The notes under the pieces: model-generated
Database searches by the model: none
Told to the model about the DNA's origin: nothing
Seen by the model: the letters and a program-made list of their open reading frames with translations, nothing else
Made by a program: the position numbers and the translations under genes
In this document: positions 6,071 to 14,507 of the stretch, one piece after another
Numbering within the stretch: the first letter of the stretch is position 1
Layout of the letters: the number at the start of each line of letters is the position of its first letter
Origin: JBOFOR01 sp051654865
GTDB taxonomy: Bacteria > Bacillota > Clostridia > Peptostreptococcales > Peptostreptococcaceae
Direction of reading: 5' to 3'
Assembly: GCA_051654865.1 (NCBI GenBank)
Contig: JBOFYV010000071.1
Span: forward strand, 1 to 18,439
Length of the DNA: 18,439 bases

Positions 6071-6991
6071 ATGGCATTTGAATGGCCTGAAGAACTGATA
6101 TTTATACCGAATAGTAAGATTCCTCACAAGACTAGTGATACAAGTATGAAAGGCAAAACTTGTGTAATTACAGGTACTACATCTGGTATTGGTTTAGTAA
6201 CATTAAAACAGCTTGCAAAGGGTGGAGCTAATATCGTAATGGTCTGTAGAAATGAAGAAAAAGCACTAAAAGTTAAAAAAGAGACTCTAGAAGAATATGA
6301 TGTGTCTATAGATATTGTGATAGCTGACTTTAGCTCACTTGAACAAGTACGTAAAGCCGCACAAACTATATTAGACAATTATCCGAAAATTGATGTTTTG
6401 ATAAATAATATAGGGATGCATTCTACTATGAAACAACACACTAAAGATGGCTTTGAATTAGTATTTTTAGTGAATCACTTATCATCATTTTTGTTTACAA
6501 AATTACTTATACCAAGACTAAAGGAAAGTGGCAGAGCTAGAATAATTCAAGTCAATTCAGAAGGACATAGATACAATGGTTTAAATACCAAAGATATTCA
6601 TTGGAGAAAAAGAATATATACAGGACAAAGAGGATACGGAGCATCAAAAAGCGCACAATTACTGACAGTAAGGGAATTAGCTCAAATGTTAAAAGATACA
6701 GATGTTACTATAAATGCTATACATCCAGGAGAGGTAAGGACTAATATAGGAATGAATAATGGACCATATTATAGATGGTTTGCCAAGAATATCTTATTAA
6801 AAATACTAAAAGACCCTATGATGTCTGCAGAATCTATATATTATCACGCTGCTGATAAAGAGGTAGAGGGAGTAAGTGGAAAGTTTTACTACTTAACTAT
6901 AGAAGAATTGCCTGCTAGACACATACTAGATAGTACATATCAAAAGGAAGTATATGATTTGAGTATGGAACTAGTAGGACTCAAGGAATAA
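6071..6991 (+). CDS. Short-chain dehydrogenase, retinol-dehydrogenase-like
   Basis: A classical SDR of 306 residues. It has the Rossmann cofactor motif TGTTSGIG at 34-41, NNIG (variant of NNAG), the catalytic Ser in QVNSEGH, and Tyr189-x-x-x-Lys193 in YGASK. The basic CRNEEKA after strand 2 is typical of NADP(H)-preferring retinol-dehydrogenase-like members. An unusual N-terminal extension of about 25 residues (FEWPEELIFIPNSK) precedes the Rossmann core. I prefer ATG 6071 over GTG 6062, because AAGGGGTG then serves as Shine-Dalgarno at proper spacing. The gene is in a tight operon between the NTF2-like and FAD oxidoreductase genes. The substrate is unknown; a lipophilic alcohol or ketone is the family-based guess. 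Confidence 0.88.
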   Translation: MAFEWPEELIFIPNSKIPHKTSDTSMKGKTCVITGTTSGIGLVTLKQLAKGGANIVMVCRNEEKALKVKKETLEEYDVSIDIVIADFSSLEQVRKAAQTILDNYPKIDVLINNIGMHSTMKQHTKDGFELVFLVNHLSSFLFTKLLIPRLKESGRARIIQVNSEGHRYNGLNTKDIHWRKRIYTGQRGYGASKSAQLLTVRELAQMLKDTDVTINAIHPGEVRTNIGMNNGPYYRWFAKNILLKILKDPMMSAESIYYHAADKEVEGVSGKFYYLTIEELPARHILDSTYQKEVYDLSMELVGLKE

Positions 6992-7011
6992 ATTATAAAG
7001 GATGAAAAATT

Positions 7012-8595
7012 ATGGATTATGATGTTATTGTAGTAGGGGGAGGAAGTGCTGGGCTAACAGCAGCAGCTTATTTATGTAAAGCTTCTAAAAAAGTACTATT
7101 ATGTGAAAAGCAAGATAAAGTAGGTGGACTTGTAAACTCATTTGACTACAAAAACTTTACTTTTGATGCAGGTATACGAGCTCTTGAGGATTCAGGTGTA
7201 ATCAAGCCAATGATTAAACAACTAGGCTTAGATATAGAGTTTTTAGAGAATATTGTTTCAGTAGGTATAGAAGATGAAGTAATAAATATTAAATCAAAGG
7301 ATAGTCTAGAAGAATACAAGAAACTATTAATCAAAGCTTTTCCAGAAAATATAGGCGACATAGAGAAAATAATAGAAGAGATAAAAAAGATAATGGAATG
7401 TATGGATATATTATATGGCATTGAAAATCCTTTGTTTGTAGACTATAAAGAGGATAAAGAATATCTTCTAAATACTCTTACTCCATGGTTTATCAAGCTA
7501 TTAGGTAAAATACATAAAATTAATAAATTAAACACACCAGTTGAAGAATACTTAAAGACATTTACGAAAAATGAAGCTTTAAGAGATATGATATCACAGT
7601 CATTTTTTACTAATACACCAAGTTTCTTTGCGTTAAGTTATTTTAGTCTTTACTTAGATTATAGATATCCAAAGGGTGGTACGGGAGTATTTATAGAAAA
7701 GCTCAATGACTACATATTAAAAAACAAAGGTGAAATAAAAAAGAACACTGAAATAGATAGTATTGATTTGAAAAATAATAAAGTAAGAGATAAACAAGGA
7801 AATGAGTATAGCTATAATAAACTAATCTGGGCCAGTGATATAACAAAGCTATATGATATAGTTGAGATAGATAGTATACATAACAAGAAAGTTATAAATA
7901 AAATCAATAAAAAGAGATTAGAATTAAAGGATAAAGTAGGAGGGAACTCTACATTATCTGTGTATATAACAGTAGATATAGACAAAAGCTATTTTGAAAA
8001 TATATGTACGGGGCACTTTTTTTACACAGCTAATAAAGAAGGGATTAGTAGCTTAGAAGTAAAAGAAGATAAAGTGTTTGAATTAGACAAAGAAGAGATT
8101 ATTAAGTGGCTAAAGCAATATTATAATCTGACTACTTTTGAAATATCAATTCCGGTAATGAGGGATGAGACTTTAGCACCTAAAGGAAAAACGGGGATTG
8201 TTATAAGCACTTTTATAGATTATGGACTTGTCAACTCTGTTAGAAATAGGGGTTGGTATGAGGAATTCAAGAGGATTAGTGAGGAGTGTATCTTGAGTGT
8301 TCTTGATGAATCTATATTTAAAGGATTAAAGGGTAAGGTAATAGATAAGTTTTCATCTACTCCATTGACTATTGAAGGTATGACTGGGAATACCCACGGT
8401 GCTATAACTGGATGGGCATTTACTAATTCTACTATGCCTTCTGAGTCAAAAGTAATTAAAATTTCTAGGGCTGTTGAGACTGTTATTCCAAATGTGTATC
8501 AGGCTGGGCAGTGGTGTTTTAGTCCATCAGGACTTCCGATTTCTATTATGACTGGCAAATTGGCAGCAGATAGAGTAATAAAAAGATTAGAATAG
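7012..8595 (+). CDS. FAD-dependent oxidoreductase, phytoene-desaturase/retinol-saturase-like
   Basis: The protein has 527 residues. The N-terminal dinucleotide-binding motif GGGSAG at 9-14 continues AAAYLCKASKKVLLCEKQDKVGG, the CrtI/amine-oxidase FAD signature. YPKGGTGVFIEKLNDY in the middle is the conserved segment of the phytoene dehydrogenase-like group (normally GGxxxxxxAL). The C-terminus has a second FAD contact, VYQAGQWCFSPSGLPISIMTGKLAADRVI, equivalent to the usual GxxxxPGxGxxxAxxSG motif. The family catalyses desaturation, saturation or isomerisation of polyenes and related lipids. No carotenoid biosynthesis genes are nearby, so carotenoid chemistry is doubtful. The gene starts 20 bases after the SDR stop and is likely co-transcribed with it. 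Confidence 0.85.
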   Translation: MDYDVIVVGGGSAGLTAAAYLCKASKKVLLCEKQDKVGGLVNSFDYKNFTFDAGIRALEDSGVIKPMIKQLGLDIEFLENIVSVGIEDEVINIKSKDSLEEYKKLLIKAFPENIGDIEKIIEEIKKIMECMDILYGIENPLFVDYKEDKEYLLNTLTPWFIKLLGKIHKINKLNTPVEEYLKTFTKNEALRDMISQSFFTNTPSFFALSYFSLYLDYRYPKGGTGVFIEKLNDYILKNKGEIKKNTEIDSIDLKNNKVRDKQGNEYSYNKLIWASDITKLYDIVEIDSIHNKKVINKINKKRLELKDKVGGNSTLSVYITVDIDKSYFENICTGHFFYTANKEGISSLEVKEDKVFELDKEEIIKWLKQYYNLTTFEISIPVMRDETLAPKGKTGIVISTFIDYGLVNSVRNRGWYEEFKRISEECILSVLDESIFKGLKGKVIDKFSSTPLTIEGMTGNTHGAITGWAFTNSTMPSESKVIKISRAVETVIPNVYQAGQWCFSPSGLPISIMTGKLAADRVIKRLE

Positions 8596-8647
8596 TAAAA
8601 AATGGGCATAAATTAAGTAGAATTAAATATACAATGGAGGTAGCAAA

Positions 8648-9493
8648 ATGGGAAATTGTCAATCATGTCCATCAAGAAATAACTGTAGCAAACAAGCTAC
8701 TTGTACAATAGAGAATAATCCAAACAATAAGATAAAAAACATTATAGGAATAATGAGTGGAAAAGGTGGCGTTGGTAAATCTACAATGACAACACTTATT
8801 GCGAAAAAATTAAATAATTTAGGATATAAAGTAGGTATATTAGATGCTGATATAACTGGACCAAGTATACCTAGGCTTATGGGTGTAGAAAAGGAAAGGG
8901 CAACTTCTAGCGATGGAGTAAATATAAATCCTGTAATAAGTAAAGAGAATATAAAAACTATATCTTTAAACTTATTGATAGAAGAAGAAAGTTCTCCAGT
9001 AGTATGGAAAGGACCTATGATAAGTAAAGCAGTGAAGCAGTTTTATAAGGATGTAATGTGGGGAGAGTTAGATTATTTATTAATCGATATGCCTCCGGGT
9101 ACTGGTGATGTAGCTCTTACTGTTATGCAGTCAATACCACTTACAGGGGTAGTTATGGTATCAATTCCACAGGATATGATAAGTATGATAGTGTCTAAGG
9201 CTGTGAAAATGGCTCAAATGCTAAATGTTAATGTATTAGGTGTGGTTGAAAATATGAGCTATATAAAATGCCCTGATTGTGATAAGAAGATTAAGTTATT
9301 TGAAGGTGATGATACTGAGAAGTTCTTTAGTGATATGAAGTTAGAGCTTTTAGGAGAATTGCCTATGACTAGAGATATTATAGATGTTACTCATAAAGGG
9401 GTAGATAATATGAGTGATGAGATAGATGGTATTTTAAATGGTATAGTGGAAAAAATGAATAAGCAAATAGTTGTTAAACAGTTGAATATGTAA
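8648..9493 (+). CDS. Mrp/NBP35-family Fe-S cluster carrier ATPase
   Basis: The protein has 281 residues. The N-terminus carries a cysteine cluster, Cys4, Cys7, Cys13 and Cys19, like the NBP35-type [4Fe-4S] site. A deviant Walker A motif, GKGGVGKS, is at 38-45 and is followed by the Mrp motif DADITGPSIPRLMG. DMPPGTGD and a C-terminal CxxC pair (Cys208, Cys211) that bridges the dimer also match. The protein would bind and transfer Fe-S clusters to apo-enzymes in the cytoplasm. The start is ATG 8648, with TGGAGG 8 bases upstream. It lies 52 bases after the FAD oxidoreductase gene with no terminator between, so it may share the transcript. A bidirectional terminator follows. Confidence 0.93.
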   Translation: MGNCQSCPSRNNCSKQATCTIENNPNNKIKNIIGIMSGKGGVGKSTMTTLIAKKLNNLGYKVGILDADITGPSIPRLMGVEKERATSSDGVNINPVISKENIKTISLNLLIEEESSPVVWKGPMISKAVKQFYKDVMWGELDYLLIDMPPGTGDVALTVMQSIPLTGVVMVSIPQDMISMIVSKAVKMAQMLNVNVLGVVENMSYIKCPDCDKKIKLFEGDDTEKFFSDMKLELLGELPMTRDIIDVTHKGVDNMSDEIDGILNGIVEKMNKQIVVKQLNM

Positions 9494-9500
9494 TAAATAA

Positions 9501-9536
9501 AAAAATCTCTTATCAAATTATTGGTAAGAGATTTTT
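9501..9536. terminator. Bidirectional terminator between mrp-like and rpiR-like genes
   Basis: AAAAATCTCTTA at 9501-9512 and TAAGAGATTTTT at 9525-9536 are perfectly complementary over 12 bases, with A and T runs at both ends. It can serve both convergent transcription units. Confidence 0.9.
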
Positions 9537-9563
9537 ATTTGTTAAAAGTATAAATAATGAATA

Positions 9564-10268
9564 TTAAGTTAAGTACTTTCTTAAAACCTCTTCGATGAAT
9601 ATAAATAGAATCGTTCTTGTTTTTTGATAGGGTTCAAAGTTACTTTCCTGTTTAAATTTAGTTAAATAAATTATATTTGAAGCATAAGGATAATGATTAT
9701 TATTGTATTCTTCAAAAACTATTAATACTTCCCCATTTTTTGTATTGACTGTATTACATATATTTTCGAAATTTGAGAACTGACCAGTTACAGAAAATAT
9801 AATAAATAAAGTATCGCTATCCACCATATTTTTAATTTGTACTTCATCATTCATAGCTATAATTGATTTATTTGTACATAACCTTAACTTATATTCTAAA
9901 TATTGAGCACAGATAAAAGAAGGTCCTAATCCATATAAAATAATCTTTTGATGATTTGAAATCTTTTCAATAAAAGCATCGACAACCGTAGAGTCAAAAT
10001 TTTCTATGTACAAAGCTAATCTTTTAAGTTCATCAGAATATAAAGTATCTTCTGTATCAATTAAATCCCCTCTACAAAACTTGATGAAATCTTTATAACT
10101 CTTAAAGCCTAATTTTTTGACTGTCTTAGATATTTTTGACGAAGAAACCTCACAAATATGGCTAGCGTTTACTATGCTAAGATTTTTGTCGTTTTCAACT
10201 GCAGAATATATTTTATCGTAAATGCTTTTCTCTAAATCATTCAAATTGTCTAAATTAATATTTATCAC
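9564..10268 (-). CDS. RpiR-family transcriptional regulator (HTH + SIS)
   Basis: The protein has 234 residues when started at GTG 10268, which has a perfect AGGAGGTG seven bases upstream; a longer reading to 10322 lacks one. The N-terminal helix-turn-helix domain is about residues 1-70, with NASHICEVSSSKISKTVKKLGFKSYKDF as the recognition region typical of RpiR/MurR. The SIS sugar-phosphate-binding domain is about 85-200 and contains KIILYGLGPSFICAQYLEYKL and FIIFSVTGQFSNF. The latter replaces the usual S-x-S-G-x-T phosphate loop with SVTGQ, so ligand preference may differ. It is divergent from the SDR-kinase-Etf operon, which it most likely controls in response to a phosphorylated intermediate. 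The coding sequence is even more AT-rich than its neighbours. Confidence 0.9.
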   Translation of the reverse strand: MININLDNLNDLEKSIYDKIYSAVENDKNLSIVNASHICEVSSSKISKTVKKLGFKSYKDFIKFCRGDLIDTEDTLYSDELKRLALYIENFDSTVVDAFIEKISNHQKIILYGLGPSFICAQYLEYKLRLCTNKSIIAMNDEVQIKNMVDSDTLFIIFSVTGQFSNFENICNTVNTKNGEVLIVFEEYNNNHYPYASNIIYLTKFKQESNFEPYQKTRTILFIFIEEVLRKYLT

Positions 10269-10275
10269 AAAATCA

Positions 10276-10281
10276 CCTCCT
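10276..10281 (-). promoter_or_regulatory. Ribosome binding site fixing the GTG start of the RpiR-like regulator
   Basis: On the minus strand AGGAGG lies seven bases before GTG 10268. This makes the GTG start much more likely than the upstream in-frame ATG at 10322. Confidence 0.85.
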
Positions 10282-10415
10282 AAAGTTAAAAGATAATAAA
10301 TATACAAATTACTTATTTCCAAAATATTATAAAGTTTTAAGTATATATAATTTAATTAATATAGTAATATATTACGTTATAATGTTTTCAAAAGCTAGCA
10401 TTTTTATAAAAAAAA

Positions 10416-10427
10416 GGAAAATTTTCC
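10416..10427. promoter_or_regulatory. Perfect 12-bp palindrome, candidate RpiR operator
   Basis: GGAAAATTTTCC is self-complementary. A related half-site, AAAAAATTTTCC, lies 39 bases further on at 10455-10466, just before the operon promoter. Palindromic sites of this size in a divergent control region fit a dimeric RpiR-type regulator. No binding data are available, and AT-rich sequence produces such palindromes by chance fairly often. Confidence 0.5.
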
Positions 10428-10467
10428 ATAGCGAGAGGCTAAAACAAAAAAAATAAAAAATTTTCCA

Positions 10468-10481
10468 AAAAAACGTTTACA
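10468..10481 (+). promoter_or_regulatory. cre-like site (CcpA catabolite repression)
   Basis: The sequence matches the usual Firmicute cre pattern TGWNANCGNTNWCA at all fixed positions except the first two bases (AA instead of TG). It overlaps the -35 element of the operon promoter, a position where CcpA binding would repress. This fits a carbohydrate-utilisation operon. Confidence 0.45.
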
Positions 10482-10504
10482 ACCGATAATTTTGGTACTA
10501 CAAT
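10476..10504 (+). promoter_or_regulatory. sigma-A promoter of the SDR-kinase-Etf operon
   Basis: TTTACA at 10476-10481, a 17-base spacer and TACAAT at 10499-10504 are each one base off consensus. The start would be near 10511, giving a leader of about 60 bases before ATG 10571. The 302-base gap between the two divergent genes holds this promoter, the palindrome and the cre-like site. Confidence 0.75.
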
Positions 10505-10570
10505 GAACTTAAAGAAAGGCAAACAGAAATAAAAAATGAATATTAAAATAACTATCTAGGGGGAAATATT

Positions 10571-11365
10571 ATGTTAAACAGAGGAACTGAAATAACAGAT
10601 TTTAACATGGACTTTTTCAGTCTAAAAGGAAGAACTGCAATAGTAACTGGAGGTAATTCAGGCTTAGGGCAAGGTTTTGCTTTAGCATTAGCAAAAGCTG
10701 GAGCTAATGTTTTCTGTGTAAGTATAATGGATGATAATGGGGAAACTCAAAAGTTAATAGAAGCTGAAGGCGTAAAATACCACTTAATGATAGCAGACAT
10801 AACTAAAGAAGGTGAATGTAAAAAAATCGCTGATAAATGCGTCGAAGTATTTGGAAAAATAGATATATTAATGAACAATGCAGGTATATGCATAAATGAA
10901 CCAGACGTTACAAAGTTTGACAGACCAAAATGGGATAAGATGATGAGTATAAACTTAACAGCAGCATTTGAATTATCTCACGAAGTAGCAAAATATATGA
11001 TACCACAAAGAAGCGGTAAGATAGTAAGCACATGTTCAATGTTCTCTTACTTAGGAGGACAATGGTCACCAGCTTACGCGACAACTAAACATGGTTTAGT
11101 AGGATTTACAAAAGCTTACTGTGATGAATTAGCACAATTCAATATACAAGTAAATGGTATAGCTCCAGGATATTATGCAACAGAATTAACTACAAAAACT
11201 AGATCAAATCCAGAAGCTAACCAAAGAGTACTTAGCCATATAGCAGCTAACAGATGGGGAAATGTTCAAGACTTAATGGGAGCTATGGTATTCTTAGCAT
11301 CTGATGCATCTAACTACATAAACGGAACAGTAATAAATGTTGATGGTGGATACTTAGTAAGATAA
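10571..11365 (+). CDS. SDR oxidoreductase, KduD/gluconate 5-dehydrogenase-like
   Basis: A classical SDR of 264 residues. It has the cofactor motif TGGNSGLG at 26-33, ADITKEG and NNAG, then the catalytic Ser in STCSMFSYLGG and Tyr169-x-x-x-Lys173 in YATTK. The C-terminus is SDASNYINGTVINVDGGYLVR, standard for the family. The N-terminal MDFFSLKGRTAIVTGGNSGLGQGFALALAKAGANV most resembles 2-deoxy-D-gluconate 3-dehydrogenase (KduD) and gluconate 5-dehydrogenase types. It would interconvert a hydroxyl and a keto group on a sugar acid or polyol with NAD(P). It is the first gene of the operon, with AGGGGGAAA before the ATG. The substrate cannot be told from the sequence. Confidence 0.9.
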   Translation: MLNRGTEITDFNMDFFSLKGRTAIVTGGNSGLGQGFALALAKAGANVFCVSIMDDNGETQKLIEAEGVKYHLMIADITKEGECKKIADKCVEVFGKIDILMNNAGICINEPDVTKFDRPKWDKMMSINLTAAFELSHEVAKYMIPQRSGKIVSTCSMFSYLGGQWSPAYATTKHGLVGFTKAYCDELAQFNIQVNGIAPGYYATELTTKTRSNPEANQRVLSHIAANRWGNVQDLMGAMVFLASDASNYINGTVINVDGGYLVR

Positions 11366-11419
11366 TAATGTAATAAAAAATAGATGATAGAGATTAAATA
11401 AAAAAATGGGGGATATAAA

Positions 11420-12913
11420 ATGAGTGAATTAACAATGGTAATAGATAAGCAAGAAATAGTTAACTTATTAAAAGAATTTTTAAATGAAGATCAAATAGTA
11501 ACAGATAGAGATGCTTTATATGATGGAGCATCAGATAGATACAACAAATACGCTAAAGCTAAAGGAGTTTTACCAGTACCATTACCAACAGCTATAGTTT
11601 ATCCAAATAGCACAGAACAAGTAAAACAAATATTAGAATTCTGTAGCGAACACAATATAAATGTAATACCGAGAAGTGGTAAAACAGCTACTGAGGGAGG
11701 TCTTGAAAACTGGAAAGACTTAACTTTAGTAGTAGATGGTTCAAGAATGAACGAAATAATAAAGATAGACACTTATAATATGCAAGCTACTGTACAATGT
11801 GGTGTTAAGTTACAAGACTTAGAAGATGAAGTTAGAAAATTAGGATACACTACTGGACATTCTCCACAATCTAAGCCGGTAGCTCAATACGGGGGATTAT
11901 TAGCTACAAGAAGTATAGGACAGTTCTCTACATTATATGGAGCAATAGAAGATATGGTTGTTGGTCTTGAGTGTGTATTCCCTAATGGGCATATATCAAG
12001 AATAAAGAATGTACCTAGACGTGCTGGTGGACCAGATATAAGACATATAGCAATAGGAAATGAAGGTACTTTATGTTATATAACAGAAGTAACTGTAAAA
12101 TTATTCAAATACTATCCAGATAACACTGAATTCCATGGATACTTAATAGAAGATGTAGATACAGGTATAAAAGTATTAAGAGAAGTAATGGCTAATGGAT
12201 TTAGACCATCTGTAGCTAGAGTTTATTCAGAAGAGGATGCAGCTCAACACTTCTATCATTTCCATAATGGAAAATGTCTATTAATATTTACATCAGAAGG
12301 GCCAGAAGGAATAGTAAAAGCTACATCTCAAGCAATAAGAGATGCTGTAGAGAAGTTCCAAGATGGAATTATAGAAAGAGTAGAAGATACTTTAATAGAA
12401 AACTGGTTCAATCACTTAAACTGGAGTCAACAAGATATAGATGATGAGTATCAAGGTATGATAGATAATGATTCACATGCTGGATTTACTACAGAAATAT
12501 CTGCAGACTGGGAAACAATACCTAAAATATACCATAATGTAATGGAAAGAGTAAGAAGAGAATTTGATAGAGCTGATGATTTAACTATGTTAGGTGGACA
12601 CTCTTCTCACAGTTACTTAAACGGAACTAATATGTATTTTGTTTATAACTACAATATAAACTGTGCTCCAGAAGATGAAATGAGATTATATCATCATCCA
12701 ATTCATACAATAATAGTTGAAGAAACACTAAAATTAGGTGGATCTATGTGCCATCACCATGGAATAGGAAAATACCGTAATCAATGGACTGGTGAAGAGC
12801 ATGGAACTGCATTATATATGTTAGAACAATTAAAAGAAACATTTGACCCAAGTGGAATAATGAACTATGGATGTATTTTTAACAAACCTGAAGGGGCTAA
12901 ATACCAAAAATAA
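11420..12913 (+). CDS. FAD-binding oxidase, AGPS/D-lactate dehydrogenase (VAO/PCMH) type
   Basis: The protein has 497 residues. The FAD-binding half contains the pyrophosphate loop PRSGKTATEGG from residue 84, and YGGLLATRSIGQFSTLYGAIEDMVVGLECVFPNG, the second FAD segment. The C-terminal substrate half carries MCHHHGIGKYR with His445-447. This triple-His motif is characteristic of alkyldihydroxyacetonephosphate synthase-like and related FAD enzymes. It ends FDPSGIMNYG (family: DPxxxxNPG). Bacterial members are mostly 2-hydroxyacid or polyol dehydrogenases that pass electrons to an acceptor. EtfBA two genes downstream is the obvious acceptor, as in lactate dehydrogenase/Etf complexes. A true ether-lipid function is possible but fits the operon less well. 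It starts 54 bases after the SDR stop, with a GGGGGAT ribosome binding site. Confidence 0.88.
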   Translation: MSELTMVIDKQEIVNLLKEFLNEDQIVTDRDALYDGASDRYNKYAKAKGVLPVPLPTAIVYPNSTEQVKQILEFCSEHNINVIPRSGKTATEGGLENWKDLTLVVDGSRMNEIIKIDTYNMQATVQCGVKLQDLEDEVRKLGYTTGHSPQSKPVAQYGGLLATRSIGQFSTLYGAIEDMVVGLECVFPNGHISRIKNVPRRAGGPDIRHIAIGNEGTLCYITEVTVKLFKYYPDNTEFHGYLIEDVDTGIKVLREVMANGFRPSVARVYSEEDAAQHFYHFHNGKCLLIFTSEGPEGIVKATSQAIRDAVEKFQDGIIERVEDTLIENWFNHLNWSQQDIDDEYQGMIDNDSHAGFTTEISADWETIPKIYHNVMERVRREFDRADDLTMLGGHSSHSYLNGTNMYFVYNYNINCAPEDEMRLYHHPIHTIIVEETLKLGGSMCHHHGIGKYRNQWTGEEHGTALYMLEQLKETFDPSGIMNYGCIFNKPEGAKYQK

Positions 12914-12929
12914 TAAATTGACATAAAGT

Positions 12930-12971
12930 TATAAGTATAAGTGAAAATATCCGATTTCACTTATACTTATA
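12930..12971 (+). repeat. Intercistronic 17-bp perfect hairpin in the operon
   Basis: The arms 12930-12946 and 12955-12971 are perfectly complementary with an 8-base loop, ATATCCGA. The stem is AT-rich and no T-run follows, so full termination is doubtful. It may protect mRNA ends or set the ratio of upstream to downstream gene expression. It fills most of the 99-base gap before the kinase gene. Confidence 0.75.
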
Positions 12972-13012
12972 CTTATATAAATGTATAAAATTCTAAAAGG
13001 CGGGGGAACAAA

Positions 13013-14446
13013 ATGAGTAAATATATAATGGGTATTGATAACGGATCACAAAGTACTAAAGTATCAATATTTGATTTAAAGGGAAAAGAAATAGCATTTG
13101 GGAATTGTAAATTAAGAGATAACTATACTCCAGAGCCAGGTGTAGTGTTACATCCAGAGGATGATTTATGGGATAGTGTAAAGAATGCTATAAAAAATTG
13201 TATGGAAAATTTTGAAGGTGATGCAAACGATATCATAGGTATGGGGATTTGTACTATAAGATGTTGTAGAGCTCTTCTTAAAGGGGACGGATCTTTAGCA
13301 TATCCAGTAATAAGTTGGATGGATGTTAGGATGAAAGGACCTTATAAGCACGAAAATGATGATGTAAAATTTGTAACTAGTACAACTGGATATATATCAA
13401 ATCGTTTAACAGGAGAGTTTACAGATTCAGCTTCAAACTGTGAATTTGGATGGCCTCTAGATTTAGAAAAATTAGAGTGGTCAGATGATGATGAAGTAAT
13501 AAAATCTTGTGGTGTAACAAGAGATATGTTATTTAAAGTTGTAAAACCAGGTGAATTATTAGGGAAACTAAGACCGGAATTATCTAAAGAATTTGGCCTA
13601 CCAGAAGGATTACCAGTAATAGCATCTTCAAATGATAAGGCAGTTGAAGTATTAGGTTCAGGTATAAATAGTGAAAATAGCGTAATGGTATCTCTTGGAA
13701 CATTTATATCAGCGATGTTATATAGAGAAGACAACTATGAAGGGTCTCCTACAAGTTTTTGGCCTACACTAGCGTGCGTTCCTCATAAATATGTTTATGA
13801 ATCAAATGGTATAAGAAGAGGAATGTGGACTGTAAGTTGGTTAAAAAATATATTAGGAGAAGAAATAAGTACAGAAGCTGAGAAGTTAGGAATTTCAGAA
13901 GAAGACTACTTAAACTTAAAGGCAGAAGAAGTACCAGCAGGTAGTGATGGACTTATAACTATACTAGATTGGTTAGCAACTCATGATGATCCATATAGAA
14001 AAGGAATAATGTTAGGGTTTGACCAAAGACATACTAAATTCCATATGTATAGATCAATACTTGAAGCTATAGCATACGCAATAAAGAACAATGTTGTAGC
14101 AATGGCTGATGAAGTTGATTGTGACCTTGATGAAGTTGTAATAATAGGTGGAGGATCTAAGAGTGATTTATTAATGCAAATAATGGCAGATCAATTTAAT
14201 CTACCAGTATTAAGAAAAGAAGGTTCAAGTTGTGGGGCATTAGGAGCAGCAATGTGTGTTGCTAAATATGATGGAGTATATGATACATTTGATGATGCAA
14301 TAGAAAACATGGTAAGAACTGATAAAGTATTTGTACCAAACTTAGAAACACATAAACTATATGACAAAGTAAATAATGAAGTAGTTAAGAATGTAAGAAT
14401 ACATACAGATGAAGTATTAAAGCGTTCATATCCTATATTTAAATAA
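13013..14446 (+). CDS. FGGY-family carbohydrate kinase
   Basis: The protein has 477 residues, usual for the family. The first phosphate motif is GIDNGSQSTKVSIFD near residue 7. SWMDVRM corresponds to the substrate-binding W-x-D-x-R. The catalytic base is Asp208 in SSNDKAVEVLGSG. The second phosphate motif is VSLGTFISAML, and the adenosine motif is GGGSK at 379-383 (followed by SDLLMQIMADQFNLPV). It would phosphorylate a polyol, pentulose or hexulose with ATP. The family covers glycerol, xylulose, ribulose, gluconate and erythritol kinases, and I cannot choose between them. It is fourth-last in an operon with two dehydrogenases and EtfBA. A product sugar phosphate would be a reasonable ligand for the SIS domain of the regulator. 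Start: GGGGGAA seven bases before the ATG. Confidence 0.92.
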   Translation: MSKYIMGIDNGSQSTKVSIFDLKGKEIAFGNCKLRDNYTPEPGVVLHPEDDLWDSVKNAIKNCMENFEGDANDIIGMGICTIRCCRALLKGDGSLAYPVISWMDVRMKGPYKHENDDVKFVTSTTGYISNRLTGEFTDSASNCEFGWPLDLEKLEWSDDDEVIKSCGVTRDMLFKVVKPGELLGKLRPELSKEFGLPEGLPVIASSNDKAVEVLGSGINSENSVMVSLGTFISAMLYREDNYEGSPTSFWPTLACVPHKYVYESNGIRRGMWTVSWLKNILGEEISTEAEKLGISEEDYLNLKAEEVPAGSDGLITILDWLATHDDPYRKGIMLGFDQRHTKFHMYRSILEAIAYAIKNNVVAMADEVDCDLDEVVIIGGGSKSDLLMQIMADQFNLPVLRKEGSSCGALGAAMCVAKYDGVYDTFDDAIENMVRTDKVFVPNLETHKLYDKVNNEVVKNVRIHTDEVLKRSYPIFK

Positions 14447-14461
14447 GACTAGTATAAAAAT

Positions 14462-14492
14462 AATATAAAAGGAGGGTTCCTCCTTTTATATT
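14462..14492 (+). terminator. Intercistronic terminator or attenuator before etfB
   Basis: A perfect 14-bp stem (14462-14475 with 14479-14492) has a 3-base GTT loop and a T-rich 3' arm. It is as strong as a terminator, yet the genes on both sides look like one operon. Partial termination would lower the amount of EtfBA and MFS mRNA relative to the upstream genes. Confidence 0.75.
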
Positions 14493-14507
14493 TTAATTGG
14501 GGGAATT

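Noticed and set aside
7012..8595. Carotenoid biosynthesis gene
   Set aside because: No phytoene synthase or prenyl transferase is nearby. The family includes many non-carotenoid enzymes.
11420..12913. Ether-lipid (plasmalogen) synthase in the strict sense
   Set aside because: The HHH motif fits AGPS-like proteins in general, but the operon (sugar kinase, SDR, MFS, EtfBA) points to carbohydrate or polyol oxidation.
12918..12946. Internal promoter (TTGACA) before the kinase gene
   Set aside because: No acceptable -10 lies at 16-18 bases from it; the region is taken up by the hairpin.
13342..13734. Minus-strand ORF of 130 codons inside the kinase gene
   Set aside because: It is a shadow of a clear FGGY kinase gene, with no ribosome binding site and a low-complexity product.
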